From Hyposmocoma kahamanoa (lineage: Eukaryota > Arthropoda > Insecta > Lepidoptera > Cosmopterigidae), in the NCBI RefSeq assembly GCF_003589595.1, contig NW_020653726.1, positions 16,694,214 through 16,758,213 on the forward strand: DNA of 64,000 bases, given 5' to 3'. The first letter of the stretch is position 1, and each line of letters opens with the position of its first letter. Below the pieces are notes generated by a model that was not told the origin of the DNA, did no database searches, and saw only the letters and a program-made list of their open reading frames with translations. Below, piece by piece: positions 9,955 to 21,244 of the stretch. The translations under genes were made by a program, and so were the position numbers.

Positions 9955-11250
9955 TTTTTTTTTATTTATTTGCATTCGATTCTAACATATTATCAAAACA
10001 AGTAGATCCAAAAACAAAGAAAACAAATTCCAGTCAGAATGATTGTGAAAAGTCAACATCGTATGAATTTCAAATCTTCATTGCCGTTTTGACAGACAAA
10101 TCAAATTTAGCGCGAAATAAAAACAAAATCCACCCTTATGTATTCCATGGGGGTAGAAAAAGAGGGGTTCGGATTAATTTATCAATTATAATAGACCATG
10201 GTGACATGTCGGTGAGTTTAGACGGAACGTGGGCACATTTTAGCAATCAGCGATTCTATTTTTAAAACAATTTAAAATAGTTACCGGTACCTTGCCTAAA
10301 AAATAAGTGCGTTCTCAATGTGACGTTGCTACTGGGTGTGTAAAGCACCATATGAATATTTTTAACTTAACAGATATTTTTGCTCAAATTTGATATAATT
10401 TTACTTAATATAAACTTTTTACATATTACAATTCACTTAACCATCAACGTGTAATATAAACTTACGTTCTATAATTTCACATTTTAAATAACAATTATAA
10501 GAAATAAACCTCAGTTTACAAAACTGCATAGATTATTGAACTGAAATAAATTGGACCTAAAACTTGTTCGGTAACGTAAACATTTTCGTTTCTGGTATTC
10601 GCCGGCCGCTGCCGCGGCACGCTCGCTTCGCTCGCTCAACTTATGCTGCTATTTCGTATACTACCCTAATCTTCTAAAAGAGAACGCACACTACAGGTGA
10701 ATACCTCGTAAAACATTCTTATTGGCAATATATTAATGATTGTTATACAAAAAACGCTTTATATGAAATGTGAATATTGTTACAGACAAGAATTAGATGA
10801 AATGAAATACGATGTGTCCTAGTCCATTAGTCCTAGTAGAAACGATATTAAATGAGCGTTTTAACTATTAAAATTAGTTTTACTGAACAGTGCTGGCGTA
10901 TCGTACGTTTACACTCGTTTACAAACAATTTAAAAACTTTGTTTTATAGACATATTTGTTGTTTCTAAACAAAAGATAGCATAGTTAATGTCAAAACGAC
11001 TACGAGAAACTGTGTTTGACTCCATTTTCTGTTTGATTTTTAACATCTAACATATTATTTTCGCTTCCACTTTTATAATAAAGCCCCTCAGTATATCCCG
11101 AGATTGATTAGTATTTTTTAATCGGTGTTGTATTCTAAAAAGTATCCGAGTGTAAGTTTAAATGCTTCTAGAACAGTCTTGGTCGTATCACTCAGCTGTT
11201 AGGGCGCCTTTAAATTAGACTCTAGACTAGGCGCTTCAGTAATTTTTAGT
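9955..11250. other. No recognised feature
   Basis: AT-rich. A 104-codon frame at 9951-10265 has no motif I recognise. The block cgctcgcttcgctcgctc at 10620-10637 is a GC-rich palindromic word of the sort found in MITEs, but I could not define element ends. Confidence 0.45.
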
Positions 11251-11252
11251 TT

Positions 11253-11395
11253 GTGACTGCAAAAGTGACGCGCGTGGCACGACAATGGTGCTGCAACTGC
11301 GCCACTAAATATTGTATGAAAATTAGTTATGAATTGTATAATAGAGACGGGGCTGTAGCGCCTCTGTGGCGCCATTGTAGCGCTTTTGTAGGGTT
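11253..11395. repeat. Imperfect inverted-repeat (hairpin) element
   Basis: The left arm gacaatggtgctgcaactgc faces the right arm, whose reverse complement is ctacaatggcgccacagagg. The outer arms ctgcaaaag and cttttgtagg also pair. The left arm has about 13 extra bases. It looks like a small MITE or the decayed ends of one. Boundaries are approximate. Confidence 0.5.
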
Positions 11396-11399
11396 TAAT

Positions 11400-11790
11400 T
11401 TCAAGGTGCTCTTAATATATTTACGTTGCCTTTTTTCATTATTGATTTATTCCGTTAGCAATTTGTATTTTTAACTCCTTGAAGTATGTTTGTCAATGCG
11501 TTTTTTAGATGGGATATGTCTATCACAATTTACCGGTAAAATCTCCAAATCTATTTATCAATATTATCTATTAACGATACATTTGCAAACTAACTAATTT
11601 TCTCATGTATTATGTTATCGGCTCAGTGTTTTTTGTCCCTCTGTCCACCTGCCCCTAATACTGACTTCTCGGTATCCTACATACTCCCTTTTCTATTCAA
11701 TTCCTGTTTCTATTAGTCTAGTTTCGTCTACAAATTCATATGTAGTGAATACAATTTCATTGAATAAGGGTAATCGAAATAGCCTAAAGA
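11400..11790. other. No recognised feature
   Basis: AT-rich unique sequence between a hairpin and a LINE scrap; nothing supportable. Confidence 0.5.
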
Positions 11791-11793
11791 AGT

Positions 11794-11850
11794 GCTAAAG
11801 TTAAATGGCAGTGGGCCGGACATATTGCTCGTGGGACAAATGGCCGATAA
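11794..11850 (+). pseudogene. RTE-like LINE fragment (C-terminal scrap)
   Basis: Translates as AKVKWQWAGHIARGTNGR followed by a stop. This is the conserved block just after the reverse transcriptase in LINEs whose ends also appear at 36205-36480 and 40060-40385. It is only about 19 codons long, so it is a decayed fragment. Confidence 0.75.
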
Positions 11851-11984
11851 TCGTAATCCATAAATTGATAGATGGATAAATATTTAGGCTTTCTGTTTTG
11901 AAAAATATCGGAATACAATTATTAATTGTGTTCTTCTAAGTAATTGTTTCAGGCGTTACTTTGAAGAAGTCTATGTTAATTTTT

Positions 11985-12255
11985 TTATAATAGTAAGTGA
12001 CGGGACGAACAAGTCGCGGGCCTGGTGATAACCGACACGCCTGTCAATAATAATTGCAGTGCCACAGCTTTAAATCACAAACATCTGAGGGGCACTGCCA
12101 CTGCGCCCGATACCCTGAGACATAAGTTGACTGCTCCCATGTGCCTGTAATTTCATCAACACTCTTACCCTTCGAAACCGGAAAGCGATAATGCTCACAT
12201 TACTGCTTGGCGGCAGAAATAGGTAAGGTGGCAATACTTCCCTGGACGAACTCTG
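11985..12255 (-). repeat. Rep-A copy, near full length
   Basis: In minus orientation it runs from gacgaactctgg (12255) through the tacctatttctgccgccaag block to gacttgttcgtcccgtcac (about 12000). It is preceded on the plus strand by ttttttataatagtaagtga, the complement of the A-rich 3' end. The inner block between tgcagtgcca and cagctttaaat is a few bases shorter than in other copies. Confidence 0.85.
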
Positions 12256-12259
12256 GATA

Positions 12260-12745
12260 ATAGATTGAACTATGTATTTAGTATACTCGAGATGACACAG
12301 TATAATTAAAATAAAATTAAGAGTAAATGTATAATTGTACGTATGAGTGAATATAGTGAGTGCATTAGTGACAAACAACAACGTGATACAACCTTCATAT
12401 CGAAGTCGGTGAATCTATAACTCTGTGGAGACTAAATTTTCAAACCCGCACTGTGCTAGCGTGTTGAAACTGTGGTCCAAACCCTCTCTTTATAGAAACC
12501 TTTACCTAGCAACCAATCGAATGATAAATCATACTCATATAAATTGTGTATTTATATAACACATGATACACAACGATTGACGAAAATAAAAGCTTCAGCG
12601 TGTAAATGAAATGACCGTAATGAAAATATTTTATTTTCATTTTTTGTGGGGTGGGCTGATGCTAGTATATCATGGATATGACAAAAGGGACAAATTGTAC
12701 CGTGTTTGTAGTGAAAATTTCCTATCATCTAGCTATGTGTATATT
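12260..12745. other. No recognised feature
   Basis: Unique AT-rich DNA up to the mariner TA target; nothing supportable. Confidence 0.5.
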
Positions 12746-12750
12746 AATTA

Positions 12751-13963
12751 CATAGGGCGCAATTTAAGTTTCCGGAACTGGCCACTTACATAAACAATAT
12801 TTAAAAAGTAATTACAACATTTGAAAATGGAACTCTTTGGAAAATGGTAGAATACAGTTTGTTTCATCTGACTGTCACTTGTTTTTACATTGTGGCGTCA
12901 TTTTAGAAATAGGTTGTCTACATAACCATGGATTTAACTCGTGAAAATTTTCGTAGTATGATTTTCTACGACTTTAAGTGTAATTTAACAGCTCAGCGGA
13001 GCTTCGCTCAGCTTTAAACTGCTTTTGGTGATGAAGCAATGATTGCATGGGTAAGACGACTATTTATAGCCGGTTTGCAGAATTCAAACGGTCGTGTGAA
13101 TCTCAGTGACGAATTTCGTGATGGTCGCCCGTCCACTGCGGTGAACAACAAAAACATCGATGCTGTGCACCGTATGATCAAAACAGACAGGCATGTGACA
13201 TAGCATGAGATCCGGGCATCTTTAGGCGTAGGCATGAGTAAAATACAATTAATACTACACAAACATTTGGGTGTGAAAAAGCTGTGCTCTCGGTGGATCC
13301 CACACAATTTGACTGACGCTCAAAAAACTGATCGCGTCACTTAGTGCAATGCCGTGCTTACCAGATTCAACGAAGGGACGTCAAATTTGGTGTGGGACAT
13401 AGTAATAGGTGACGAAACATGGATTTATAGTTACGATCCCAAAACAAAGCAGCAATCGAGCGTATGGGTCTTTCGAGATGAGCCGAAACCAACCAAAGTA
13501 ACGTGCGTGGAAAGTGCCTCTATATAGCGGATGATTGCTTCTTTTTTTAACAAAACTGGACACGTGGCTACTGTTGCTATGGAGAATCATTCTACCGTGA
13601 ATTGTGATTGGTACACGACCATTTGTTTGCTGGAAGTTATTGACAAACTCCGTAAAAATAACCGTAAATGCTGTATCATCTTGCACCACGATAATACCAG
13701 TTCTCACACAGCCAGACACGCAAATGAATTTTTGAAGGTGAACAACGTTTACCTTATGAGCCATCTCGTGTACAGTCCCGACCTGGCACCTTGTGACTTT
13801 TATTTATTTCCAAAAATTAAGAACCTGTTACGCGTTCGACGATTTTCATCACCTGAAGAGGCTGTCGACGAGTATGAAAAATATGTTTCAGAGATTGTCA
13901 CGGAGGAGTGGCATAAATGTTTTCAAAATTGGTTCATTCGTATGAAAAAGTACATTAACGCTA
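12751..13963 (+). mobile_element. Mariner transposon, 3' end missing
   Basis: The 5' terminus (catagggcgcaatttaag at 12751, preceded by TA at 12749-12750) aligns with the right terminus of the mariner at 3135-4138. Homology continues through the 5' UTR and the whole transposase frame. It stops abruptly after aacgcta at about 13963, where this copy enters unrelated sequence. The 3' UTR and the second TIR are therefore absent, and the copy cannot move. Confidence 0.9.
12928..13963 (+). pseudogene. Mariner D,D34D transposase with four nonsense codons
   Basis: A single uninterrupted frame of about 345 codons, the normal mariner length, runs from ATG at 12928 (MDLTRENFRSMIF) to the end of homology. 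Catalytic aspartates are visible at residue 162 (GDETWIYSYD), 255 (ILHHDN), and 290 (YSPDLAPCD). Spacing is 92 and 34 residues, as in active mariners. The N-terminal third should be the helix-turn-helix DNA-binding domain. Stops interrupt it at 13015 (TAA), 13201 (TAG), 13342 (TAG), and 13525 (TAG); there are no frameshifts. The 13342 stop corresponds to a Trp (VTWCNAM) in the other copy. It is a young but dead copy. Confidence 0.93.
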
Positions 13964-13964
13964 G

Positions 13965-14300
13965 TAATGTAATTTATCTCACGGATATTTTCAGATATTT
14001 CTTAATTATTTCAGTAGCTGGCAGGTCCACACAAATCAAATGCACCGGTAATGGTTATTCATGGTATTTTTCCGTCCAACCGTCATAATCGGCGGCACCT
14101 GTCACTCGTTCCACGACTAGTGCTCCATCACTGTCTGATAGCATACGAGTGCAGTGACGTTGTATGACGCTGAACCACGCTGTGCTGACTAGTAAACACA
14201 TGCAACTAGCTAACCACATGGCAAACTTCATATCGGCGTAGCGTTTTTGTTATCATGCCATCTCGATAGTTACCAATATACGTCATTATCCTGTTTAGTT
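13965..14300. other. No recognised feature
   Basis: Sequence replacing the lost mariner 3' end; no match elsewhere in the window. Confidence 0.5.
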
Positions 14301-14304
14301 GAGT

Positions 14305-14590
14305 GTGTTGAGAGGGGACGAACAAGTCATGCACTTGGTAGTAAGCAACACGCCGACCCTAATAATTGCAGTGCTACTCAGAGCTTTGAATCGAAACAAT
14401 CTAAGAAGCACTGCAACTGCGCCCGTCACCCTGAAACATAAATTTTACATGTCCCATGAGCCTGTGTTTTCACCAGCACCCTTACCCTTTCAAACTGCAA
14501 TGCACGAATGCCTGCATTACTGCTTGTCGGCAGAAACAGGTAAGGTGGTACTTCTCTGGACGAATTCTTTTAAAATAACTCTTCTGCTAC
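14305..14590 (-). repeat. Rep-A copy, near full length
   Basis: Plus-strand text gaggggacgaacaagtcatg through ggtaaggtggtacttctctgg to cttctgctactag. The internal blocks are in the standard order with scattered substitutions. Confidence 0.85.
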
Positions 14591-14599
14591 TAGAATCAA

Positions 14600-15615
14600 G
14601 ACTATCGACGACCACTTTACACTATAGAAAACATCTTTTCCTTCACTCCCATTCATCAGTCTTTTTATGCAACCCTTTATTATACTTCTCAAAATATACT
14701 TCAGTTTTTTAAAGATCATTCTCGATTTGTAACAATAATAATAATGTATCAGACAATCACATGAGTTATCTGCTCTCAAACTAAGAAATTCTCTGTGCTT
14801 AGAGTACCAGAGCTCTATCGGAAACACCCAGACCAGAACTAATTTCGAACAGTTTATTTCCAGAATTAGTCTTACCAAGAATCAAAACCAGGCTCTCCTA
14901 ATCGTTATTGTTGTTGTAGAACGTCGTTTGTGGCCGTTCTCTTCCAATGTTGCCTTCGATATTCGTTCTCGCTCGCACGCTCTTCAATTAATCCGCACCA
15001 TGCATCCAAACCACCTCAATAATGGTTACTCATTCTGGTTTATCAACAATTCGAACTCACGTATCCACAGATTCGAAATCGCTTTTCTGCACGTAGAACG
15101 TCACTGTGCAATATTGTTCGAGGCGTTCATTGACCATCAAATAAACAATCGAAGCCACGAATGATTCGGTGGCGGCGGTGGCGGTCCAATCACTCACAAT
15201 CCGGCCTCTTTAAAAGCAATTAATATTCCATTGATTCCCTTTGCATGTAGGGTCATCGCATTACGGATGACAATGAGTTTTTATCCACGTAGCCCAGTAT
15301 GGTGGTACATAACTTAATTTTTAGTGAGTAATGACAGAGTTACATCAACCTGGAACTCAATTCCTCTTTATTTCAGACATAAGCAACTTACACTTGACAT
15401 CGTCATATTGATTAAACTGTAGTGTTCATTCGTAAGGCAAATTCCCTTGAGAATAATAAACAAAAAACTGTAGCAGTTTATGAATATACATTTGAATAGA
15501 TTTAAATATCATCATTTACAATATCAAACACACTACCACGAATTTTATCAGCTAAGTACGTAGGAGCAGCATAATAAACCTTTAGTATAAAGTTTTTGTT
15601 ACATTACAGTTTTAA
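14600..15615. other. No recognised feature; small GC-richer patch
   Basis: The stretch 14905-15200 is less AT-rich than its surroundings and includes a ggcggcggtggcggt run (15169-15183). A 78-codon frame (14928-15164, plus) matches nothing I know. On balance this is non-coding or an unrecognised repeat. Confidence 0.4.
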
Positions 15616-15625
15616 ACGTCGTGAA

Positions 15626-15911
15626 CATTGACTTACAAATAAAAGGACGACGGGTCTAATACTAAAACCACGAAAAAAATGTCCCAAGTCTACCTATTTA
15701 AACGTAGTGACATGTAAAGGAATATGAAAAAGCTAAAACGTTGAATTTAAATTGTAATGTCATCGCAGTACTATCTAATTTTGCTTGCTTCGCTGTCAGT
15801 CGAACAAACGAAGACTAAAGCGTGAATGACGCTCTGTATACGATTTTAACGCCCTATAAGTTCGGACACTTTTTAGCGCGGACCCGACGTCCATATAATT
15901 GTAAGTCAATG
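15626..15911. mobile_element. hM-1 hAT-like MITE, fullest copy
   Basis: The same termini as the 987 copy (cattgacttacaa...ttgtaagtcaatg) are flanked by an exact 8-bp duplication gtcgtgaa (15618-15625 and 15912-15919). At 286 bp it is the longest copy and probably closest to the family consensus. The interior includes an gtcgaacaaacgaagactaaag block. Non-coding. Confidence 0.88.
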
Positions 15912-15919
15912 GTCGTGAA

Positions 15920-16436
15920 TGACAAATTTTGTATATCAACTGGAATCTTATTATAGAAGCGTATTACATTGTCCCTTAAACGAATTTTGATTCAACAGTT
16001 AGTTTATTAAATTGAATATAATAAACTTTGTTATGTTGTGAGTCAGATAAACTTTATTTTAAGAGATGTGGTTCAGTTGTTGACGTTGATAGTTATATAA
16101 TGTATTTAATTATTTTATTTTAACGTTGATGGTTATGTGATACATTAAAATTTTTAAAGTCTGCGTTTAGCTTGTTGACATTTTGAATTATATTGTATTT
16201 TAATTGATTGAGCTTGATGGTCAATTGTAATCATAAAACATTGTACACCGGACATGGGTACTCAAACTATAATGTAACATCTTTTTTACCAGTTCAAAAA
16301 AAGAATTCGGAATTAATTTTTTTACAAATAAAATTAAAGTATTTTGAAAAATATATATCGTATACTATAGGTACGTGTTCTCTTTAGTTCAGTTGATATA
16401 AAAAAAAAACATTGGTTTATGTAAAGCATCTATTGA
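15920..16436. repeat. AT-rich stretch with degenerate short tandem repeats
   Basis: Loose repetition of a ttgacgttgatagttat-like unit occurs at 16078-16230 (gttgacgttgatagtt, aacgttgatggttatg, gagcttgatggtcaat). Nothing else supportable. Confidence 0.4.
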
Positions 16437-16438
16437 GT

Positions 16439-16652
16439 ACTGCCTCCGTGGCCGAACGGTTACCATACCGGACTGCCACGCAGAGGTCCCCGGGTTCGAT
16501 TCCCGGGCCGGGAGAAATATTTGTATGGCCTACATTTATTTCTCTCGTGAGTTTGGGTGTAATTTGTGGTTGTCTATGTGTGTGTCCATGGCACCCGCGA
16601 CACAGGGTTTCCCTAGTGCGGGGCTATGTTGAGTGTGTGCGTTATTATATTT
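16439..16652 (+). mobile_element. SINE-1 copy, full length
   Basis: Begins actgcctccgtggccgaacg, has an intact B box ggttcgattcccgggcc and ends gtgtgcgttattatattt. Very close to the copies at 50708 and 56300, so a relatively recent insertion. Confidence 0.92.
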
Positions 16653-16654
16653 AT

Positions 16655-17245
16655 GTTATTTAATGGTTTTCTTGTAAAATTTCGAGGTAAGTTTGTGTTT
16701 CTTTCTATCGTGAAAATTTTTAGTAATGGTGTTTTTACACCATATAGTAATCAGTGTATATCATCAATTTTACTATATATTTTTTTCAAAGTGATTAATT
16801 CAACAATTTCGCTGTTATGTGGAATCAACCAAAGTTATTTGAGATTGTATAAACTCTTAACATAAATTACATTTTTACAAAACGTACGACGACACTTGTA
16901 TAAGAATGTTAATCTGTTTTTAATTTATCTATCCATCTATAATGTAATAAGTAAGTGAATATATAAGTAATATGTTCAGGGTGCTGTTACAGCTGCCACA
17001 CTTTTGCAGTGCATCGGGAATGTTCGCTAAGTCTCGTGTTTTGTCTCATGTCTCGTGGGTTTTGAAGCGAATGCAAAAAAGAGCGTCTTCTCTGATGCGT
17101 CATTGCAAGGGTTCTTTTTATGAGCACTGTACCCGTATGCATATTAATGTATACAAAAAAAAATTTGTTATACTAACCCTGTTTTCTGTTCGTAAATTGT
17201 CTGGACAAATGGAAATAGTTTATTTTTATTTGATTGATTTATATG
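16655..17245. other. No recognised feature
   Basis: AT-rich unique DNA. The frame at 16972-17265 carries no motif. Confidence 0.45.
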
Positions 17246-17329
17246 ACTTTTTACAGGTCCCGTAGTTACGGTTACATAGTCAGCTGTGCGCCAAGAGAAC
17301 TGTGGAGTGTCCGAAAAGTTGGTTTTGAG

Positions 17330-17480
17330 GTCAAGTTGGGGATTCGATTCATGAACCGTTCCGCTTCCACATTCGTATGGCGAGCGGCTAGGGAGTGAAA
17401 TTCCCTGCCTGCAGACTTGTTCGCCGAACGCTATAACTTGGACCTTTCCAAGGCGAGATTGAATAGGCATTACTTAGGTG
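17330..17480 (+). pseudogene. LINE reverse transcriptase C-terminal end
   Basis: The frame at 17344-17473 reads ...MNRSASTFVWRAARE*NSLP then ADLFAERYNLDLSKARLNRH. This is the R(T/A)xxWNSLPxxxFxxxYNLxxFKxxVNRxL block typical of the extreme C-terminus of insect LINE polyproteins. A TGA replaces the conserved Trp. A diverged homologue lies at 28590-28776 (minus), and a partial inverted copy follows immediately at 17490-17574. Confidence 0.8.
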
Positions 17481-17489
17481 TGAATGCTA

Positions 17490-17574
17490 CATCCTCCACG
17501 GAATTCCACTCCCGAGCCGCTTGCCATATAAATATGGAAGCGAAACACTTCGCATCAATCCTGGGAATTAATAA
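17490..17574 (-). pseudogene. Inverted partial copy of the same LINE end
   Basis: The reverse complement reads RIDAKCFASIFIWQAAREWN, homologous to the block at 17340-17400 on the plus strand. This copy keeps the Trp of EWNS. The two copies face each other and form a hairpin of about 240 bp. Confidence 0.75.
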
Positions 17575-17649
17575 TATAAATTATTTGCTTGAATACAAGA
17601 AAACCAGTTTACCTTTTTTAAATCATCACATCACTAGGAGCTCTACTAG

Positions 17650-17925
17650 AGCTACTTGGGAAAATGTTCGTCGAGGTAAGTTACTGCCACTTTACCTATT
17701 TCTGCCGCCAAGCAGTAATGTCAGCATTACTGTGCCCGGTTTTGAAGGGTAAGGTGTTGGTGAAATTACAGGCACATGCGACTTATCAACTTATGTCTCA
17801 GGGTGACAGGCGCAGTGGCAGTGCCCCTCATATCTTTGCGATTTAAAGCTCTGGGTAGCTATGGGTAGGCGTGTCCCTTACCACCAGGCTCACGACTTGT
17901 TAGTCTCGTTACTAGGTGTTGTAAA
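17650..17925 (+). repeat. Rep-A copy, near full length
   Basis: Starts around gagctctactagagct, keeps acctatttctgccgccaag, ggtgttggtgaaattacagg, and cagtggcagtgcccctcat, and ends ttgttagtctcgttact...gttgtaaaaag. It follows the inverted LINE remnants closely. Confidence 0.85.
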
Positions 17926-17929
17926 AAGA

Positions 17930-19080
17930 ATCAAGCTTGTCAATAGTGAATTATATTCAGTTAAACGCCGCCTGGGACAAGTAAAGTCCAGACTCCAAAA
18001 TATGAAAATTCATTGTGTTCTTTTAATTTTTTAACTGTCTTTTTAAACACTTGTTATTAAATAATTGATTAAAGTACATTTTTCAGTTAGATGGCTATGT
18101 AATAATTATTCTCAAATAGTTTCATTTTCTCTTTTCAGGTTATGAATAATTAATTTTCCTTAGGTGAAATTTGGATAAAATTAGTAGATAATAATTTACA
18201 GTTTATAATCTGGATTAGAATATCGAAGTATCCAAGAGGAGAATTCTCTAAACATCTTAAACCCACGGGACCACTAAGTTCAATAAGTTGCTCCGAAGAT
18301 CATTTCATGACAAAAAGGTTACAAATATTGTCAATGTAGCGACAGCCCTATTTCCTGAGAATATAATCCACGCCATGATGTTTGGGATGCCAGCACACCT
18401 GCGCCCGAGTTATTTGCTATTTGTCTTTATCCCACTGATCGGTTCATCCATCTACCGAAGCTTCGGGGTATTTTGTCACATTGTTTATGTTGTGTAAAGG
18501 TAGAATCTTGCTTTAGTCGTAGATTAAGTCTACAGAAAAGGTTTCAAGGTTAAATTGACGCTTGCGCTTTTTACTTTGGACTGTTTTTATCTTAAGCAAT
18601 ATAAACTTGAATTTAAATCTTAAAACCAGGTATTTGAACACGGTCCTTGATTTTAGGAGGTGAGGTGTGCCGTCTCTCACGTCTCTGGTCTGGGCGTTAA
18701 AATGAATATAAATAAAATAAGAACAGGTGAAGAAAATTTTTGCACAGATCGAACGGCGATAAACGCCCGGTGGCGACTGACGGGGCAGCACGGCGTGTCG
18801 TTAAACCGCTAAGCAATTTTCAAGTTTTGAGATAAATGTGAATTTAATAACTATAAGGCTTCAGTTGAAAGCCAACATTTAGTAGGTTCTCTGTAGTATT
18901 TAAAGAACAAAGTAACTGAAATGCAAAATATGCATTGTATATACAAATTTACAGGCTGATTGTACATCACATTTCCTTCATATTCACACACTGGGTTTTA
19001 CCTATTCTTAAGGTAATGCAATAAATATATAATAAATAACACCCTTGATAGATAAATTTAAAATAAACAGAAATTTTTGT
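17930..19080. other. No recognised feature
   Basis: Mostly AT-rich. A GC-richer block at 18650-18800 reads as an open frame on the minus strand (18513-18791) but shows no known motif. Confidence 0.45.
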
Positions 19081-19084
19081 CATG

Positions 19085-19173
19085 TCCGACCTGTAAAGGG
19101 CCCTAGACGTCGGTTTGTTTGAAAAAACAAATATACGCGATTTAAATCCGGAAAAATAGTTTCATTTCCTAAT
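19085..19173 (-). mobile_element. FB-1 family, single-arm copy
   Basis: Minus orientation: one arm (ttgaaaaaacaaatatacgc through gtttcatttcct) plus part of the central cgggccctttacagg block, with no second arm. 5'-truncated relative to the palindromic copies. Confidence 0.8.
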
Positions 19174-19179
19174 AGTAAA

Positions 19180-19510
19180 TACCTAAAAAATTTGATCTAG
19201 CAAAACAGTTATTCCCGCTTCTCCTCCGGTGACTCTTCTTAAGTCTCCCTTGCCGTTGCAGTGCTCATATCACTGTACTAACAACACGATCTATGATATC
19301 AACAATACGATCTATGATAATAAACTACGGTGCAGTCTCGTAAAGAGACAAGAGGGTTTAGTTTTATAGGGTGACATTTTATCACATCTCGTTATTATAG
19401 GATGTGATTCTAACCATTAGTTGGACAGATTTTATTATGAAGACCCCCTCAACTCCTTGTTGCTTCTTTATATTTTGAGTCGAGCAGTTTGATATAAAAC
19501 AGAAGATTGA
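19180..19510. other. No recognised feature
   Basis: Contains a short duplication of acgatctatgat (19281 and 19307 areas); otherwise nothing supportable. Confidence 0.45.
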
Positions 19511-19514
19511 GATT

Positions 19515-19790
19515 CAGTAGCAGCAGAACTCCTATGAAAGAGTTCGTCCAGGACTGCCACCTTACCTATTTTGTGTACTGTGTTCCGGTTTTGAAGGATA
19601 CTGGTGAAATTACAGGCACATGGGACTTGTCAACTTATACCTCAGGGTTTCGGGCACAGTGCAGTGTCCCTCAGATATTTGCGATTTAAAGCTCTGAGTG
19701 GCACTGCAACTGTTATAGACAGGCGTGTAGCTTACCATCAGGCGCAAGATTTGTTCGTCTCGTCACTTGATATTACAAAAAGAAGATTGT
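19515..19790 (+). repeat. Rep-A copy, near full length
   Basis: From gtagcagcagaactcctatg through the gggtttcgggcacagtgcag variant to cactgcaactgttatagaca and cacttgatattacaaaaag. The acctatttctg segment is damaged, missing the agcagtaatg block. Confidence 0.85.
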
Positions 19791-19794
19791 TATT

Positions 19795-20525
19795 GAGATT
19801 TAATTGGGTCCACATATTAAAAATAATTCGTATGAAGAAGTAGATTTATTGTATTGTGCGGATAGTGACAGAGTGAGGAATACGCTATGATCCATGAACG
19901 ATGTGGTTTGGAAGAAGATGTAGTGACAAAAATAGAGATGTTGTGGTGGTTTGGGAACAGGGAGGGAATGAATGAAAGCTGTACGATGAAAGAGAAATAT
20001 ATAGAGAAAAGCAGAAACATAGGAGGGGACAACCATGTAGAACGTTTTCGCTTTACATCAAGAATGTTCTTATGTAGGCTGGAGTACTTATAGAGAAGAA
20101 TAAAAGGTTTTTTTTTAGGATCGTGTATCCTATGCTGCAGCCGTTAGTTGAAAGGACGAATGTGAAATTTAAAAAAAAAGTCTATATTGTAGTGATTAGT
20201 AAAAAAAGGCCGGTCTGTGACTATTTTAATTTTTTCCTACGTAGATAAGGTATGAAATTACCGCAAGAGAAAAGTAGACATTTTTTAATTTAATTTCTTT
20301 AAACATTATTTTCTCGGTTTTGAGTTTTATCACAAGCGCCCTTTTAACTAACGGCGGTAGAATGTGAAAATACTTAGGCTGCTAATAAATAGCCTGCTTG
20401 TTTGCATTTAGTGCGTGAAGTCGTTTTCCGAGATCTCCTGTACTGATGACCTCGAGTCGTGGTCTCGGCTGCATGAAGTTGATTCCGACTTAGCAGTCTA
20501 GTTAGCAGCCTAAGACGTGAGCATA
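19795..20525. other. No recognised feature
   Basis: Overlapping short frames at 19800-20093 on both strands are purine-strand effects. Nothing supportable. Confidence 0.45.
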
Positions 20526-20527
20526 TT

Positions 20528-21240
20528 ATGTATTTATTTATTTTTTATTTTTTTATTTATTTATTTTAGGAAGGTTTACAGCTATTAATACAAAATATAA
20601 AATACAAACTAAACAACATCAAAGAGCCTATTACAAACCTCCACTTATGCATATCAAAAATAGCAAATTAAGAGCTTTATTTATAGTTTACTATTTATAC
20701 AGACCAAAGAAAAGAAAAGAAAAACCGGAAAATTTTGCAATGTTAAGCCATTATAGTAAATTAAACAATGATGTACACATAACGAAATATGCAGCTTGAG
20801 CACACCTGCAATTAATACCGTCCAAAATAATTCAAAGTTATAGTTCTTCGAATAGTTGCTGTGCTTGTTTCAAACAAATCAAAGTCATATTCAGTGTCAT
20901 ACCTGTTATAGGTACTACAGCCGCGTATCATGAATGTGTTTTGTCTATAATTTGTGTGAGCTATGGGAATGTGAAGCAACGGGCGACTCCGCAAAGTCAA
21001 TGAGTTAGTACGGAGACCGATTTTAGACAATAATTCCGGACAGTCAATGCCAGCATTAGCCAATTTGGATAGAAAACAAAGATCATTCACTTCACGACGC
21101 ACTTGAAGAGGCAGAAAATGATACCGCTTGCAACGGTGTTCGTAATCCACGGACTGTTGTCTGGTCTTAAAATCAAGAAATCGCAAAAATCTTTTTTGTA
21201 TATTCTCTAATCGCGTGATATAGATGTTGTAAATATATGT
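20528..21240 (-). mobile_element. Jockey/CR1-like LINE, 5'-truncated, with 3' UTR and tail
   Basis: The minus strand holds the end of a reverse transcriptase frame (about 21237 to 20812). A 3' UTR follows, and then an (aaat)n/(aaata)n-type tail at 20528-20565. 5' truncation is the normal result of target-primed reverse transcription in this class. Confidence 0.82.
20812..21237 (-). pseudogene. LINE reverse transcriptase, C-terminal fragment
   Basis: Reads NIYITRLENIQKRFLRFLDF, then YEHRCKRYHFLPLQVRREVN, LSKLANAGIDCPELLSKIGL, and TNYRQNTFMIRGCSTYN, ending at a stop at 20812. The RLENIQKRFLRFL and R(R)xxxDLxFLxKxxNxxIDCPELL blocks are those found downstream of the reverse transcriptase in Jockey/CR1-type LINEs. 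The frame is open for about 140 codons, so the copy is fairly recent, but all catalytic domains are missing. Confidence 0.88.
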
Positions 21241-21244
21241 ATGT

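Noticed and set aside
10600..10645. CpG-island promoter
   Set aside because: The GC-rich patch is only about 45 bp and consists of palindromic cgctcg words typical of MITE ends.
12070..12381. 103-codon minus-strand frame (YLFLPPSSNVSI...)
   Set aside because: Its recognisable part is Rep-A sequence; similar partial frames appear in many Rep-A copies, with no conserved start or length.
13531..14088. 185-codon complete gene
   Set aside because: It is the C-terminal half of the mariner pseudogene after its last stop codon, extended into unrelated sequence beyond 13963.
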